A stretch of DNA of 26,438 nt from CAZCQP01 sp964500895 (GCA_964500895.1 CAZCQP010000041.1:1-26438); one strand, 5' to 3'. Counted from the stretch's first letter, positions 1-7,392 are shown. Notes: generated from the sequence alone by a model not told the origin. Made by a program: numbers and translations.

Positions 1-429
1 TTGCTCATTTTTGCTGTTTTCCTTTACACAATTAGACACAAAAGCCCCAGCTTGTTTTTTTAACATTAAAAAACTTTCATATAAGGATAAAACCAGGCAG
101 TTTTCCTGGTTAAAATTTTCAAAATAGTTGGTTGCATTCAAAAAAAGCATTCGTATTTCTTCAAGAGAAGCCACATGTTTTAAACTGTCTATCATAACCA
201 AAAGCATAAGGTGACGGTGTGTGTAAAACCGGCCTTCCCATGGCGGAGGCAACACCTGCACCCGCACATAGTTTTGAATCATGGTCTTGGTCATGGTTAT
301 GCCCTGACGTTTAAAAAATGTAACCACCTGAGAAATGGTCATGCGGTTGTTATAGTTATGTATGTCTGCCAAAGGGTTTTGGGCAGACATGGTTTCAAGA
401 AAATCCATTGTGTTTCCCGGTTGGTTCAT
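1..429 (-). CDS. DUF1836 family protein (MerR-like HTH regulator), partial
   Basis: A minus-strand reading frame runs from an ATG at 429 to the window edge without a stop (143 residues seen, C-terminus missing). Residues about 29-90 contain a helix-turn-helix-like stretch (MTISQVVTFFKRQGITMTK, then VLPPPWEGRFYTHRHLMLLV) that I recognise as the DUF1836 family, small Bacillota proteins with a MerR-like DNA-binding fold and no settled function. The ATG at 429 is preceded by AGGAAA; an in-frame ATG at 441 is the alternative, but its AGGAGG is about 16 bases away. The gene starts 56 bases after the peptidase gene in the same direction, so co-transcription with the rpsO-pnp cluster is possible. Family assignment is from remembered consensus; function is unknown. 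Confidence 0.75.
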   Translation of the reverse strand, partial: MNQPGNTMDFLETMSAQNPLADIHNYNNRMTISQVVTFFKRQGITMTKTMIQNYVRVQVLPPPWEGRFYTHRHLMLLVMIDSLKHVASLEEIRMLFLNATNYFENFNQENCLVLSLYESFLMLKKQAGAFVSNCVKENSKNEQ

Positions 430-485
430 GTCTTTCCTCATTTCTGGCCGGTATAGCCCTCCTAGGTTTGAGGGTAGACTCAAAA

Positions 486-1745
486 CTATTTTGCCTTTTC
501 CACCAGCTCTGCCATATCCATGCCTTTCATAGGCCCTACCGCAGCCACACTCATGGCAGACAAATCCAACACTTTGTTGGCCAGGTCGTGCAAAATTTTT
601 GGGGTTAAAGCATCAATTTGCCCTGTAATGTATTCCGGGGTACGAATCTCACCCAGCAAAAGCTTGGCTTTACCCACGCTGTTCATGCGTGCGGAAGTGC
701 TTTCTAAGCTAAGGAAATAATTACTTTTAAGCTGTTCCTTTGTTTTGTTCAGCTGTTTTTCGGAAATAGGTTCGTTTAGCAGCTTTTTAATTTCTTCAAA
801 CACCAGCTTAAACACTTGCCCGGTCTGGGCCGGGTTTAAGCCTGCATAGATGGTGAGCAAACCGGTATCTGTATAGGCCGAAGCATAAGAGTACACCGCA
901 TAAGCCAGCCCGTGGGTTTCCCGGATGGTTTGAAACAACCGGCTGCTCATGCCACCGCCAAAAATGGTGTTTAAAGCGGTTAAGGCATAGGTGTCCTTGG
1001 CTTTTAAAGGAATACCTGGGAAGCCAATGGCCAAATGCATTTGTTCAATGTCTTTGTCTTTGGTTACAATACCTGGGTTAAAATCGGCAGGAGTGCTGAC
1101 TAAAGCCGGGGCATCCCCTTGAAAGCTACCAAAAGCTTCTTCCAGCTTTTGAACCACACTATCTTCATCAAACTGCCCAACCACGGCAATCACCGTGTTT
1201 TTCGGCACATATCGGGCTTTATGGTAGTTTACGAAAGTATCGTGGTTGAAGGTGGTTAAAACGTTGGCATCCCCTAAAACCGGGTAACCCAGCGTATTGC
1301 CTTGCCAGATGTTTTGCTGCAAAATGTCGTGCACCAAATCATCGGGGGCATCTTCGTACATGCTAATTTCTTCCAAAATAACGCCGCATTCTTTTTGAAT
1401 CTCCTCGTTATCGAACTTGGAATTAAAAAACATGTCGGCCAAGACGTCCATGGCTTTGTCCACGTGGCTGTCCAGGGTAACCGTATAGTAGCAGGTGCAT
1501 TCCTTTGTGGTAAAGGCGTTCATCTGCCCGCCGATGGCATCCATCTCGTCTGCAATGTCAAAGGCAGAGCGGGTGTGGGTGCCTTTAAAGAGCATGTGTT
1601 CAATAAAATGAGATATGCCCATTGTTTCGGGGCTTTCGTTCCGAGAGCCGTTTTTCACCCAGATGCCTAAAGCAACGGAGCGGACAAAGGGAAGTTTTTC
1701 TAAAACTATTTGTACGCCGTTTTGCAGCGTGACCGTCTGTACCAT
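486..1745 (-). CDS. M16 family zinc peptidase (insulinase/processing-peptidase type)
   Basis: Protein of 419 residues, the usual size of single-chain bacterial M16B peptidases. The inverted zinc motif HxxEH is visible as HFIEH (about residue 45), and the third ligand region follows about 75 residues later in ECGVILEEISMYEDAPDD. A second inactive-type M16 half follows, with the GGGMSSRLFQTIRETHGLAYAV segment typical of the family. These enzymes degrade short peptides in the cytosol, and in Bacillota they commonly sit next to pnp, as here. The start is taken at 1745 because AAAGGAGG lies 5 bases upstream; the longer frame beginning at 1817 overlaps the preceding acetyltransferase gene and has no ribosome binding site. 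The gap to that gene is 11 bases, so the two are probably co-transcribed. Confidence 0.93.
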   Translation of the reverse strand: MVQTVTLQNGVQIVLEKLPFVRSVALGIWVKNGSRNESPETMGISHFIEHMLFKGTHTRSAFDIADEMDAIGGQMNAFTTKECTCYYTVTLDSHVDKAMDVLADMFFNSKFDNEEIQKECGVILEEISMYEDAPDDLVHDILQQNIWQGNTLGYPVLGDANVLTTFNHDTFVNYHKARYVPKNTVIAVVGQFDEDSVVQKLEEAFGSFQGDAPALVSTPADFNPGIVTKDKDIEQMHLAIGFPGIPLKAKDTYALTALNTIFGGGMSSRLFQTIRETHGLAYAVYSYASAYTDTGLLTIYAGLNPAQTGQVFKLVFEEIKKLLNEPISEKQLNKTKEQLKSNYFLSLESTSARMNSVGKAKLLLGEIRTPEYITGQIDALTPKILHDLANKVLDLSAMSVAAVGPMKGMDMAELVEKAK

Positions 1746-1756
1746 GGCGGCCTCCT

Positions 1757-2329
1757 TTATATTGATGTTGAAACGGCGTTTTGCCGGTCTGAGCGGATGA
1801 TGCCGTACATGTTGCAATCTTGAAAGCCTAACCGGCTGCGGTATTTATGCCGGGCGAAACCTTCCAAAACCATACCGGCTTTTTCCATTACCCTGCCGGA
1901 AGCCGGGTTGTTTACCGCATGGTACGCTTCAATGCGTTCCATACCCACGGACGCAAACATATAGTCAATAACAGCAGCAACGGCTTCGGTGGTATAGCCG
2001 TTGCCCCAAAAAGCCTGGCCAATGCAGTAGCCAATTTCGCCGCAGCCATCGCCATCCTCAATTTTGAGTACAGCGATGGAGCCAATGGGTTCCCCATCCT
2101 TTAGGCAAATGGCCCAGTGGTAGGTTTTGTCAGAATCGTAGCCGTTCATCCAGTCGGTTAAAATGGCGATGGTGGTTTCCACACTGTCATGAGGCTCCCA
2201 CCGCATATAGCGGGTAATAACCTCGTCAGAAGCCCAGTTTTTAAACATCAACGGCCCATCGGACAATGCAAACCGGCGCAAAGTGAGCCGTTTTGTCTCG
2301 ATGGTTTGTGTGCCTTGGTGTGTCAGCAT
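1757..2329 (-). CDS. GNAT acetyltransferase, RimJ/RimL type
   Basis: Protein of 190 residues with the layout of the RimJ/RimL branch of GNAT N-acetyltransferases. It opens with an ETKRLTLRRFALSD strand-helix, has a central beta strand pair around IGSIAVLKI, the EIGYCIGQAFWGNGYTTEA segment that forms the acetyl-CoA pyrophosphate-binding region, and ends with the NNPASGRVMEKAGMVLEG signature. It would transfer acetyl from acetyl-CoA to an amine, possibly a protein N-terminus or small molecule; the acceptor cannot be predicted. It lies between pnp and the M16 peptidase with short gaps (26 and 11 bases) on the same strand. A G-rich stretch (GGGGGA) serves as ribosome binding site. Confidence 0.9.
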   Translation of the reverse strand: MLTHQGTQTIETKRLTLRRFALSDGPLMFKNWASDEVITRYMRWEPHDSVETTIAILTDWMNGYDSDKTYHWAICLKDGEPIGSIAVLKIEDGDGCGEIGYCIGQAFWGNGYTTEAVAAVIDYMFASVGMERIEAYHAVNNPASGRVMEKAGMVLEGFARHKYRSRLGFQDCNMYGIIRSDRQNAVSTSI

Positions 2330-2355
2330 GGAAATCCCCCATTTGTTTAATATCG

Positions 2356-4491
2356 TTATTCTGTCGCTTCGGTTTTTTGTTTCGGTGGCAACGCTGCTTT
2401 CATGGACAGGTTCAACCGGCCTTGGTCGTCAATTTCGGATACCTTTACGGTGACCATGTCCCCTACTTTCACCACATCTTCCACTTTCTTCACCCGTTCG
2501 TGGGCCATTTGGGAAATGTGTACAAGACCTTCTTTTTCCGGCGCAATTTCAACGAAAGCGCCAAAGGTCATCAGCCGGGTAACTTTGCCGGTAAAAACAG
2601 TGCCGGGCACAGGGTCGCTGACAATGGCGTTAATGGTGTTCACTGCTTTTTGCACTTTTTCCATAGAGGAACCAGCAATGAAAATGCGGCCGTCATCTTC
2701 AGTATCAATTTTGTCAACGCCGCAATCTTCCATAATGCGCTTAATCACTTTACCACGTGGCCCAATCACTTCTGCAATTTTTTCTGGCAGAATGGTCACC
2801 ATGGCAATTTTAGGGGCATATGGGGAAATTTCTGTGCGTGGTTTTTCTAAGGCTTCTTTCATTACGCCGTCCAAAATAAACTTTCTGGCTTCGCAGGTTT
2901 GGATGATGGACTGGCGAATGATTTCTGGGGTTAAGCCGTCAATTTTAATGTCCATTTGAATGGCAGTGATGCCTTCGTGTGTACCAGCCACTTTAAAGTC
3001 CATGTCGCCAAAAAAGTCTTCCAGGCCTTGAATGTCTGTTAACAGCACAAAGTCATCCGGGGTTTCACCGGTAACCAGACCCACGGAAATACCCGCTACA
3101 GGCCGTTTAATGGGCACACCGGCAGCCATTAAGGACAAGGTGCTGGCACATACACTGCCTTGAGAGGTGGAACCGTTAGAGCTTAACACCTCGGAAACCA
3201 AACGAATGGCATACGGGAATTCTTCTTCCGAAGGAATCACAGGCACCAATGCACGTTCTGCCAATGCACCATGGCCGATTTCCCGACGGCCCGGGCCTCT
3301 GGAAGGCCTTGCTTCTCCCACGGAATAAGCTGGGAAGTTGTAGTGGTGCATGTAGCGTTTGTTTTCTTCCAAAATGTCTAAGCCGTCCAACCTCTGGGCT
3401 TCCCCAATGGAACCTAAGGTGGTGATGGTAAGCACCTGGGTTTGGCCACGTTTAAACAAAGCAGAACCATGGGTGCGAGGCAAAAAGTCTACTTCGGCAG
3501 TCAGCTTGCGAATTTCATCCAGCCTACGACCGTCTGGGCGCTTGTGATCTTTTAAAATCATACGGCGCACAGTTTGTTTTTCAAATTTATAAATGGCATC
3601 CCCAATGATGGCTGCTGGGTCTTCATCTTCTGCAAATGTTAAAGTGGGTGCCAGTTCTTCCATCACTTGGGTGGTTAAAGCGGTCAGCTTGGCATCCCGT
3701 TCTTGTTTCATGTCTGTGAAAACGGCTTCTTCCATACGGGCATCGCCAATAAAGGTGGAAACAGCTTCGTAAATGTGGGCAGGAACACCAGATTGTTGGT
3801 AGCTGTGTTTAGGCTTACCTTCTGCCGCCACAATGCTTTCAATAAACTCCACCACTTTAACGTTTTGCTTATGGGCAAAGGTAATGGCGTCAATCATCAC
3901 TTCTTCGGGAATTTCATCGGCACCGGCTTCAATCATCATCACTTTTTCTTTGGTGGAAGCCACCGTTAAGTTCAAGGTGCTTACTTCACGTTGGGCGGAA
4001 GTGGGGTTGACAATAAACCGGCCGTCTACCCGGCCTACATTGACGGTACCTGTGGGTCCGTTGAAAGGAATGTCTGAAATTGACAGCGCAATGGATGCGC
4101 CAATCATAGCGGCTACTTCTGGGGCACAATCCTGGTCTACAGAAAGCACGGTGGCCACCACGGAAACATCGTTACGGTAATCTTTCGGAAACAGGGGGCG
4201 AATGGGTCTGTCAATCAAGCGGCAGGTGAGCACAGCTTTTTCTGTTGGACGGCCTTCCCTTTTAATAAAACCACCGGGAATTTTGCCCACGGCATAGAGT
4301 TTTTCTTCGTAGTCGATGCTAAGAGGGAAAAAGTCTATACCGGCACGGGGCTTTTGCGAAGCTGTTGTAGCCACAATTAATACTGTTTCCCCATAACGGA
4401 TGAGGGCAGCACCATTGGCCAGCTCTGCAACTTGGCCGATTTCCACAACCAGCGGACGCCCGGCCAAATCCATTTCGTATTTTCTCATCAT
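2356..4491 (-). CDS. pnp: Polyribonucleotide nucleotidyltransferase (PNPase)
   Basis: Protein of 711 residues, full family length. It is a phosphorolytic 3'-to-5' exoribonuclease that degrades mRNA and can add tails. Domains in order: first RNase PH domain (about 1-145), all-alpha linker (about 146-235), second catalytic RNase PH domain (about 320-545) with the phosphate-binding SSNGSTSQGS stretch and the acidic metal site GDMDFK, KH domain (about 550-615) with its GPRG loop, and S1 domain (about 620-690) with GAFVEI and EGLVHISQM. Two adjacent ATG codons (4491, 4488) both fit the upstream AAAGGAGA. It follows rpsO on the same strand, the conserved rpsO-pnp order known from many bacteria. Confidence 0.98.
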   Translation of the reverse strand: MMRKYEMDLAGRPLVVEIGQVAELANGAALIRYGETVLIVATTASQKPRAGIDFFPLSIDYEEKLYAVGKIPGGFIKREGRPTEKAVLTCRLIDRPIRPLFPKDYRNDVSVVATVLSVDQDCAPEVAAMIGASIALSISDIPFNGPTGTVNVGRVDGRFIVNPTSAQREVSTLNLTVASTKEKVMMIEAGADEIPEEVMIDAITFAHKQNVKVVEFIESIVAAEGKPKHSYQQSGVPAHIYEAVSTFIGDARMEEAVFTDMKQERDAKLTALTTQVMEELAPTLTFAEDEDPAAIIGDAIYKFEKQTVRRMILKDHKRPDGRRLDEIRKLTAEVDFLPRTHGSALFKRGQTQVLTITTLGSIGEAQRLDGLDILEENKRYMHHYNFPAYSVGEARPSRGPGRREIGHGALAERALVPVIPSEEEFPYAIRLVSEVLSSNGSTSQGSVCASTLSLMAAGVPIKRPVAGISVGLVTGETPDDFVLLTDIQGLEDFFGDMDFKVAGTHEGITAIQMDIKIDGLTPEIIRQSIIQTCEARKFILDGVMKEALEKPRTEISPYAPKIAMVTILPEKIAEVIGPRGKVIKRIMEDCGVDKIDTEDDGRIFIAGSSMEKVQKAVNTINAIVSDPVPGTVFTGKVTRLMTFGAFVEIAPEKEGLVHISQMAHERVKKVEDVVKVGDMVTVKVSEIDDQGRLNLSMKAALPPKQKTEATE

Positions 4492-4561
4492 ACTTTTTAT
4501 TCTCCTTTATATATTGTACATTTTTTCATTTGTAATAATAACTTTGCCAAAATTCGGCTAT

Positions 4562-4591
4562 TTAAAAACAAATGGGCGGAATAATCCGCCC
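4562..4591 (-). terminator. Stem-loop between rpsO and pnp (terminator or processing site)
   Basis: Read on the minus strand, a perfect 7-bp stem GGGCGGA/TCCGCCC (plus positions 4574-4580 and 4585-4591, loop TTAT) is followed by ATTTGTTTTT. This matches a modest intrinsic terminator lying 36 bases after the rpsO stop and about 80 bases before pnp. In E. coli the same intergenic region carries a terminator and an RNase III site that set PNPase levels; a similar role here is an inference. Confidence 0.7.
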
Positions 4592-4627
4592 AAATATAAT
4601 TGTCCTGCCGCTTTGTTACGTCCGAAA

Positions 4628-4885
4628 TTACTTCCGAAGCCCTAATTCTGCAATGAGCTCACGATATTTAACAATATCTCTTTGTTTAATGTAGTTTAAC
4701 AAGCCCTTGCGTTGACCAACCATCTTTAAAAGCCCTCTGCGGGAGTGGTGGTCTTTTTTGTGCATTTTAAGGTGGTCTGTTAAGTGGTTAATCCGTTCGG
4801 TTAAAAGGGCCACTTGAACTTCTGGGGAACCGGTGTCATTTTCTTTTCTGCCAAACTTTGCAACAATTTCCTTTTTTTCCATCAT
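4628..4885 (-). CDS. rpsO: 30S ribosomal protein S15
   Basis: Protein of 85 residues with the unmistakable S15 core: DTGSPEVQVALLTERINHLT, then HLKMHKKDHHSRRGLL and RKGLLNYI. It binds the three-way junction of 16S rRNA early in 30S assembly. The start at 4885 is chosen because AGGAGG lies 8 bases upstream; the next codon (4882) is also ATG and cannot be excluded. A longer frame reaching 4954 runs into the leader and has no ribosome binding site. The leader of roughly 85 bases between the promoter and the start is long enough for S15 autoregulation, which is known in several bacteria, but I cannot identify a specific binding structure. Confidence 0.97.
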   Translation of the reverse strand: MMEKKEIVAKFGRKENDTGSPEVQVALLTERINHLTDHLKMHKKDHHSRRGLLKMVGQRKGLLNYIKQRDIVKYRELIAELGLRK

Positions 4886-4977
4886 GATAAAATCCTCCTT
4901 ATTGTCGTATCCCCTCATGCCAAGAAGCGGGCGGAGCATCCTGCATCTGCGCATGGGTTCACATACTTACGAATCAC

Positions 4978-5006
4978 ATTCTAACATACCGCCTTTGAAT
5001 ATTCAA
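4978..5006 (-). promoter_or_regulatory. Promoter of rpsO-pnp cluster
   Basis: On the minus strand, TTGAAT (plus 5001-5006) and TAGAAT (plus 4978-4983) are separated by exactly 17 bases, a good sigma-70/SigA match. Transcription would start near 4970, giving an rpsO leader of about 85 bases. Confidence 0.7.
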
Positions 5007-5048
5007 CTATTTTTTTAGCACAAGAGTACGGTGATGTTATGGTAGTGG

Positions 5049-5077
5049 TTGAAATGGGGGTTGGTGTATAGTATAGT
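5049..5077 (+). promoter_or_regulatory. Cassette promoter, copy 1
   Basis: TTGAAA (5049-5054), a 17-base spacer and TATAGT (5072-5077) form a strong SigA-type promoter about 47 bases before the methyltransferase start. The spacer and surroundings (GGTTGGTGTATAG and the following TTGTGG) closely match two more promoters at 6009 and 6986. In this copy the similarity begins only shortly before the -35 box; the upstream half of the repeat is absent. Confidence 0.8.
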
Positions 5078-5123
5078 TGTGGTATCGATTAATAATATAA
5101 CACGAATATGGAGGTTAAGAACA

Positions 5124-5903
5124 ATGACAAAATTTGAGTTTAATGGAGAAAAATATAAACAGGCATCAAAACATCAAAAGGAATGGGGCAATAGCATTAT
5201 TGCTGAACTGAATCTTAAAGGAGATGAAGTGATTTTAGACCTTGGATGCGGTGATGGTGTTCTAACTGAACAACTTTCAAAGTTAGTACCTAATGGTAAG
5301 GTTATTGGAATCGATGCGTCTGCCGGAATGATTGATACTGCAAAAAAACTCGAAAAGGACAACCTCTCCTTTATATGCATGGATATAGATAACATGGATT
5401 TTACAGACTACTTTGATGTGATTTTTTCAAACGCAGCATTGCATTGGATAAAAGACCATAGAAGACTATTAAGAAATGGACTTAAAGCTTTAAAGACAAA
5501 AGGAGTGATTAAATGGAACTTTGCAGGTGATGGTAATTGTTCAAACTTTTTTGAAACTGTAAAAACCTTAATGAACGAAGATACATATAAAGAGTATTTC
5601 TCAAATTTTGAGTGGCCATGGTTCATGCCTTCAAAGGAGGAATATGAAAAATTAAGTGATGAAGCATGTTTTAGTAAGATAAATATACAATATCAAAATG
5701 CAGACAGGTTCTTTTCAAACTGCGATGAAATGATAAGATGGATTGATCAGCCAAGTATAGTGCCGTTTTTGGACTATATACCAGATGCAATTAAAGAAAG
5801 CTTTAGAAATGAAGTTGTCAAGATAATGATTGAGAAAACAAAACAGTTTGACGGCAGATGTTTTGAAACGTTTAGAAGGATAGATATAACAGCCACCAAA
5901 TGA
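5124..5903 (+). CDS. Class I SAM-dependent methyltransferase (Tam-like)
   Basis: Protein of 259 residues. Motif I of the Rossmann-type SAM site is clear (VILDLGCGDGVLTEQLS), followed by the acidic residue after beta-2 (VIGIDASAGMIDTAKK) and the motif IV region FDVIFSNAALHWIKDH. The SNAALHWI stretch and total length resemble trans-aconitate 2-methyltransferase and related small-molecule methyltransferases; the substrate is not predictable. The ATG at 5124 has GGAGG 9 bases upstream; the frame stays open back to a TTG at 5049, but that codon is itself the -35 box of the promoter. The gene is visibly more A/T-rich than the pdu genes and stands alone with its own promoter, as do the next two genes, suggesting acquisition as a unit. 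Confidence 0.88.
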   Translation: MTKFEFNGEKYKQASKHQKEWGNSIIAELNLKGDEVILDLGCGDGVLTEQLSKLVPNGKVIGIDASAGMIDTAKKLEKDNLSFICMDIDNMDFTDYFDVIFSNAALHWIKDHRRLLRNGLKALKTKGVIKWNFAGDGNCSNFFETVKTLMNEDTYKEYFSNFEWPWFMPSKEEYEKLSDEACFSKINIQYQNADRFFSNCDEMIRWIDQPSIVPFLDYIPDAIKESFRNEVVKIMIEKTKQFDGRCFETFRRIDITATK

Positions 5904-5929
5904 GCAGCAAGTTATCTGCGCTTGCGCTG

Positions 5930-6037
5930 CATAAAATAACGCATTGTCTTGATGGGGCGTACCTGTGCGTGCAATGCATTTTTATTGGTTTATGAACCGG
6001 ATATGTAGTTGAAATGACGGTTGGGGTATAGTATAGT
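5930..6037 (+). repeat. Long intergenic repeat A, copy 1
   Basis: About 108 bases, from CATAAAATAACGCATTG to the promoter's TATAGT, nearly identical to 6908-7014 (one single-base gap and a handful of substitutions). It contains an imperfect 9-bp stem (5938-5946 with 5972-5980, one mismatch) followed by TTTATT, which looks like a terminator for the preceding gene, then a promoter for the next gene. The repeat therefore forms a junction between two transcription units. Confidence 0.85.
6009..6037 (+). promoter_or_regulatory. Cassette promoter, copy 2
   Basis: TTGAAA (6009-6014), 17-base spacer, TATAGT (6032-6037), about 45 bases before the TTG start of the membrane protein gene. It shares nearly all spacer bases with the copies at 5049 and 6986. 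Confidence 0.82.
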
Positions 6038-6082
6038 TATGGTAAATATTATTTATATCCGACACAGCAAGGAGGAACCTTT

Positions 6083-6790
6083 TTGAAACGTATTGTGTCT
6101 GTATCGCCTATTGTTTTGTTTGCATTATATTGCTTTATACCTTTGTGCCTTATCATCGGAGCTTTGTCAGGTTACACATTCATTCTTAACAATGCAAATG
6201 TATTTACTTTCGTATACACAAGCGTGGTGCTATTACTCACTGTGCTATCGTTTAAATTCGATATACAAGTTGGTAAAATGAGTGCGCGCTTTGCCCTTTC
6301 ACTTGCCCCGTTATCTGCTATTAATGGTCTATACTTTATAGCTGTCAACCAGTGGAAAGCAAAATTTATATTTGTTTTTATGTGCTGTGTTTGCTCTTTT
6401 ATTATGTTGTTCAATTATGGAAAGCCACTTTGGGGGAAAGTAGTGTGCGCCATATTAGGGATAATCTTGTCACTGCTTCTGTTGTTTTACTCATTCCTTA
6501 ATTTCATTTTTGGGGGTTTTGGCAGCAATACTGTCATAAGGTCAGTGCCCTCACCAAAAAATACATATATTGCAAAAGTGATAGACAACGACCAGGGAGC
6601 TTTAGGGGGAGCAACGTTTGTGGACATTTACAGCACCAAACCTCCTATCAATTTTCTAATATGCCAGTTTTCAAAATCGCCTATTCGTCTTTATCAGGGG
6701 CGTTGGGGAGAAGATGGCAGCTTGGATATTATTTGGGAGAGTGAAAGCAAAGTAAAAATAGACGGGAAAAAATATAATTTGAAGAAGTAG
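6083..6790 (+). CDS. Membrane protein of unknown function, DUF5412-like C-terminal part
   Basis: Protein of 235 residues starting at a TTG with AAGGAGG 8 bases upstream. About five hydrophobic segments occur in the first 145 residues (near 6-30, 33-54, 63-85, 93-113, 115-145). The soluble C-terminal region of about 90 residues contains SVPSPKNTYIAKVIDNDQGA and ends with a strand-rich ESESKVKIDGKKYNLKK. That tail resembles DUF5412-type proteins of Bacillota, in which a 'SPNGKY'-like segment follows the membrane part; this is a recollection of pattern, not a search result. It has its own promoter within repeat A and is followed by repeat B. No catalytic motif is visible and I do not assign a function. 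Confidence 0.7.
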   Translation: MKRIVSVSPIVLFALYCFIPLCLIIGALSGYTFILNNANVFTFVYTSVVLLLTVLSFKFDIQVGKMSARFALSLAPLSAINGLYFIAVNQWKAKFIFVFMCCVCSFIMLFNYGKPLWGKVVCAILGIILSLLLLFYSFLNFIFGGFGSNTVIRSVPSPKNTYIAKVIDNDQGALGGATFVDIYSTKPPINFLICQFSKSPIRLYQGRWGEDGSLDIIWESESKVKIDGKKYNLKK

Positions 6791-6795
6791 CTCGC

Positions 6796-6842
6796 CAAAT
6801 GCGCATAATCCTCGGTAGTAAATAGGAACATTTCGCACCAGC
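6796..6842 (+). repeat. Short intergenic repeat B, copy 1
   Basis: 47 bases (CAAATGCGCATAATCC ... TTTCGCACCAGC) directly after the stop of the membrane protein gene. The copy at 7347-7392 differs by two substitutions and one missing base. It includes a short inverted repeat (AAATG/CATTT). Unlike repeat A it contains no promoter. Confidence 0.85.
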
Positions 6843-6907
6843 TACAGCAGGCAATGCAAGTCCCCTATTCAGCTTGTATGGTAGCCTTTTTTATAAAGGT
6901 AATACTA

Positions 6908-7014
6908 CATAAAATAACGCATTGTCTTGTAGGACGCACCTGTGAGTGAAATGCATTTTTATTGGTGTATGAACCAGATGTGTAGTTGAAATGACGGTTG
7001 CGGTATAGTATAGT
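6908..7014 (+). repeat. Long intergenic repeat A, copy 2
   Basis: 107 bases matching 5930-6037 almost throughout, including the stem (AACGCATTG ... AAATGCATTTTTATT) and the promoter. Between repeat B copy 1 and this copy lie about 65 unique bases in which I see only a weak CCTT/AAGG stem and no gene. Confidence 0.85.
6986..7014 (+). promoter_or_regulatory. Cassette promoter, copy 3
   Basis: TTGAAA (6986-6991), 17-base spacer, TATAGT (7009-7014), about 42 bases before the DUF3795 gene. Spacer differs from copy 2 at a single base. Confidence 0.82.
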
Positions 7015-7055
7015 AGTGGAAAGATTATATATATTTGGCATTTTGGAGGTAAATA

Positions 7056-7346
7056 ATGAACAAGGTAATAAGCTGCTGTGGTATGGTATGTTCTGATTGC
7101 AAGTCATTCCCAAATGAGTGCAAAGGTTGCCCCGAAATAAAAGGTATAGCGTATTGGTTGCAATATGTTGATGCCGATCATTGTCCTATTTATGATTGTT
7201 GCATTAATGATAAACGCTTAAACCATTGCGGTGAATGTGCGCTATTACCCTGTGATAAATGGTATCAATTCAGTGACCCAACAATGAGCGAAGAAGAAAG
7301 CAAATTGATTGATAGTCAAAGGATTGAATTGTTAAAGTCTTTGTAG
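7056..7346 (+). CDS. DUF3795 cysteine-rich small protein
   Basis: Protein of 96 residues beginning ISCCGMVCSDCKSFPNECKGCP after the start, then HCPIYDCCINDK and HCGECALLPCDKW. The spacing of these Cys residues matches DUF3795, a family of small presumed metal-binding proteins of anaerobes and archaea with no proven function. GGAGG lies 8 bases before the ATG. It is the third member of the repeat-flanked group, with a cassette promoter upstream and repeat B directly after its stop codon. Base composition is A/T-rich like the two preceding genes. Confidence 0.88.
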   Translation: MNKVISCCGMVCSDCKSFPNECKGCPEIKGIAYWLQYVDADHCPIYDCCINDKRLNHCGECALLPCDKWYQFSDPTMSEEESKLIDSQRIELLKSL

Positions 7347-7392
7347 CAAATGCGCATAATCCTCGGTAACAAATAGAACATTTCGCACCAGC
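7347..7392 (+). repeat. Short intergenic repeat B, copy 2
   Basis: 46 bases starting at the base after the DUF3795 stop codon, matching 6796-6842 at 44 of 47 aligned positions. No repeat A follows; from about 7393 the sequence changes to the pocR upstream region, so this marks the right edge of the repeat-flanked island. Confidence 0.85.

Noticed and set aside
467..484. Small hairpin TTTGAG/CTCAAA after the M16 peptidase gene as terminator
   Set aside because: The stem is only 6 bp, low in GC and has no U-tract on the minus strand.
5049..5123. Upstream extension of the methyltransferase reading frame to a TTG at 5049
   Set aside because: The TTG is part of the -35 box and the region is the promoter; ATG 5124 has a proper ribosome binding site.
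5930..7392. Repeats A and B as classical integron attC sites
   Set aside because: I could not find paired R''/R' core sites of the RYYYAAC and GTTRRRY form at the repeat ends, and no integrase gene is in the window. The cassette idea is kept only as an open hypothesis.
5930..7392. CRISPR array
   Set aside because: Repeats are few, of two kinds, and separated by whole genes rather than short equal spacers.
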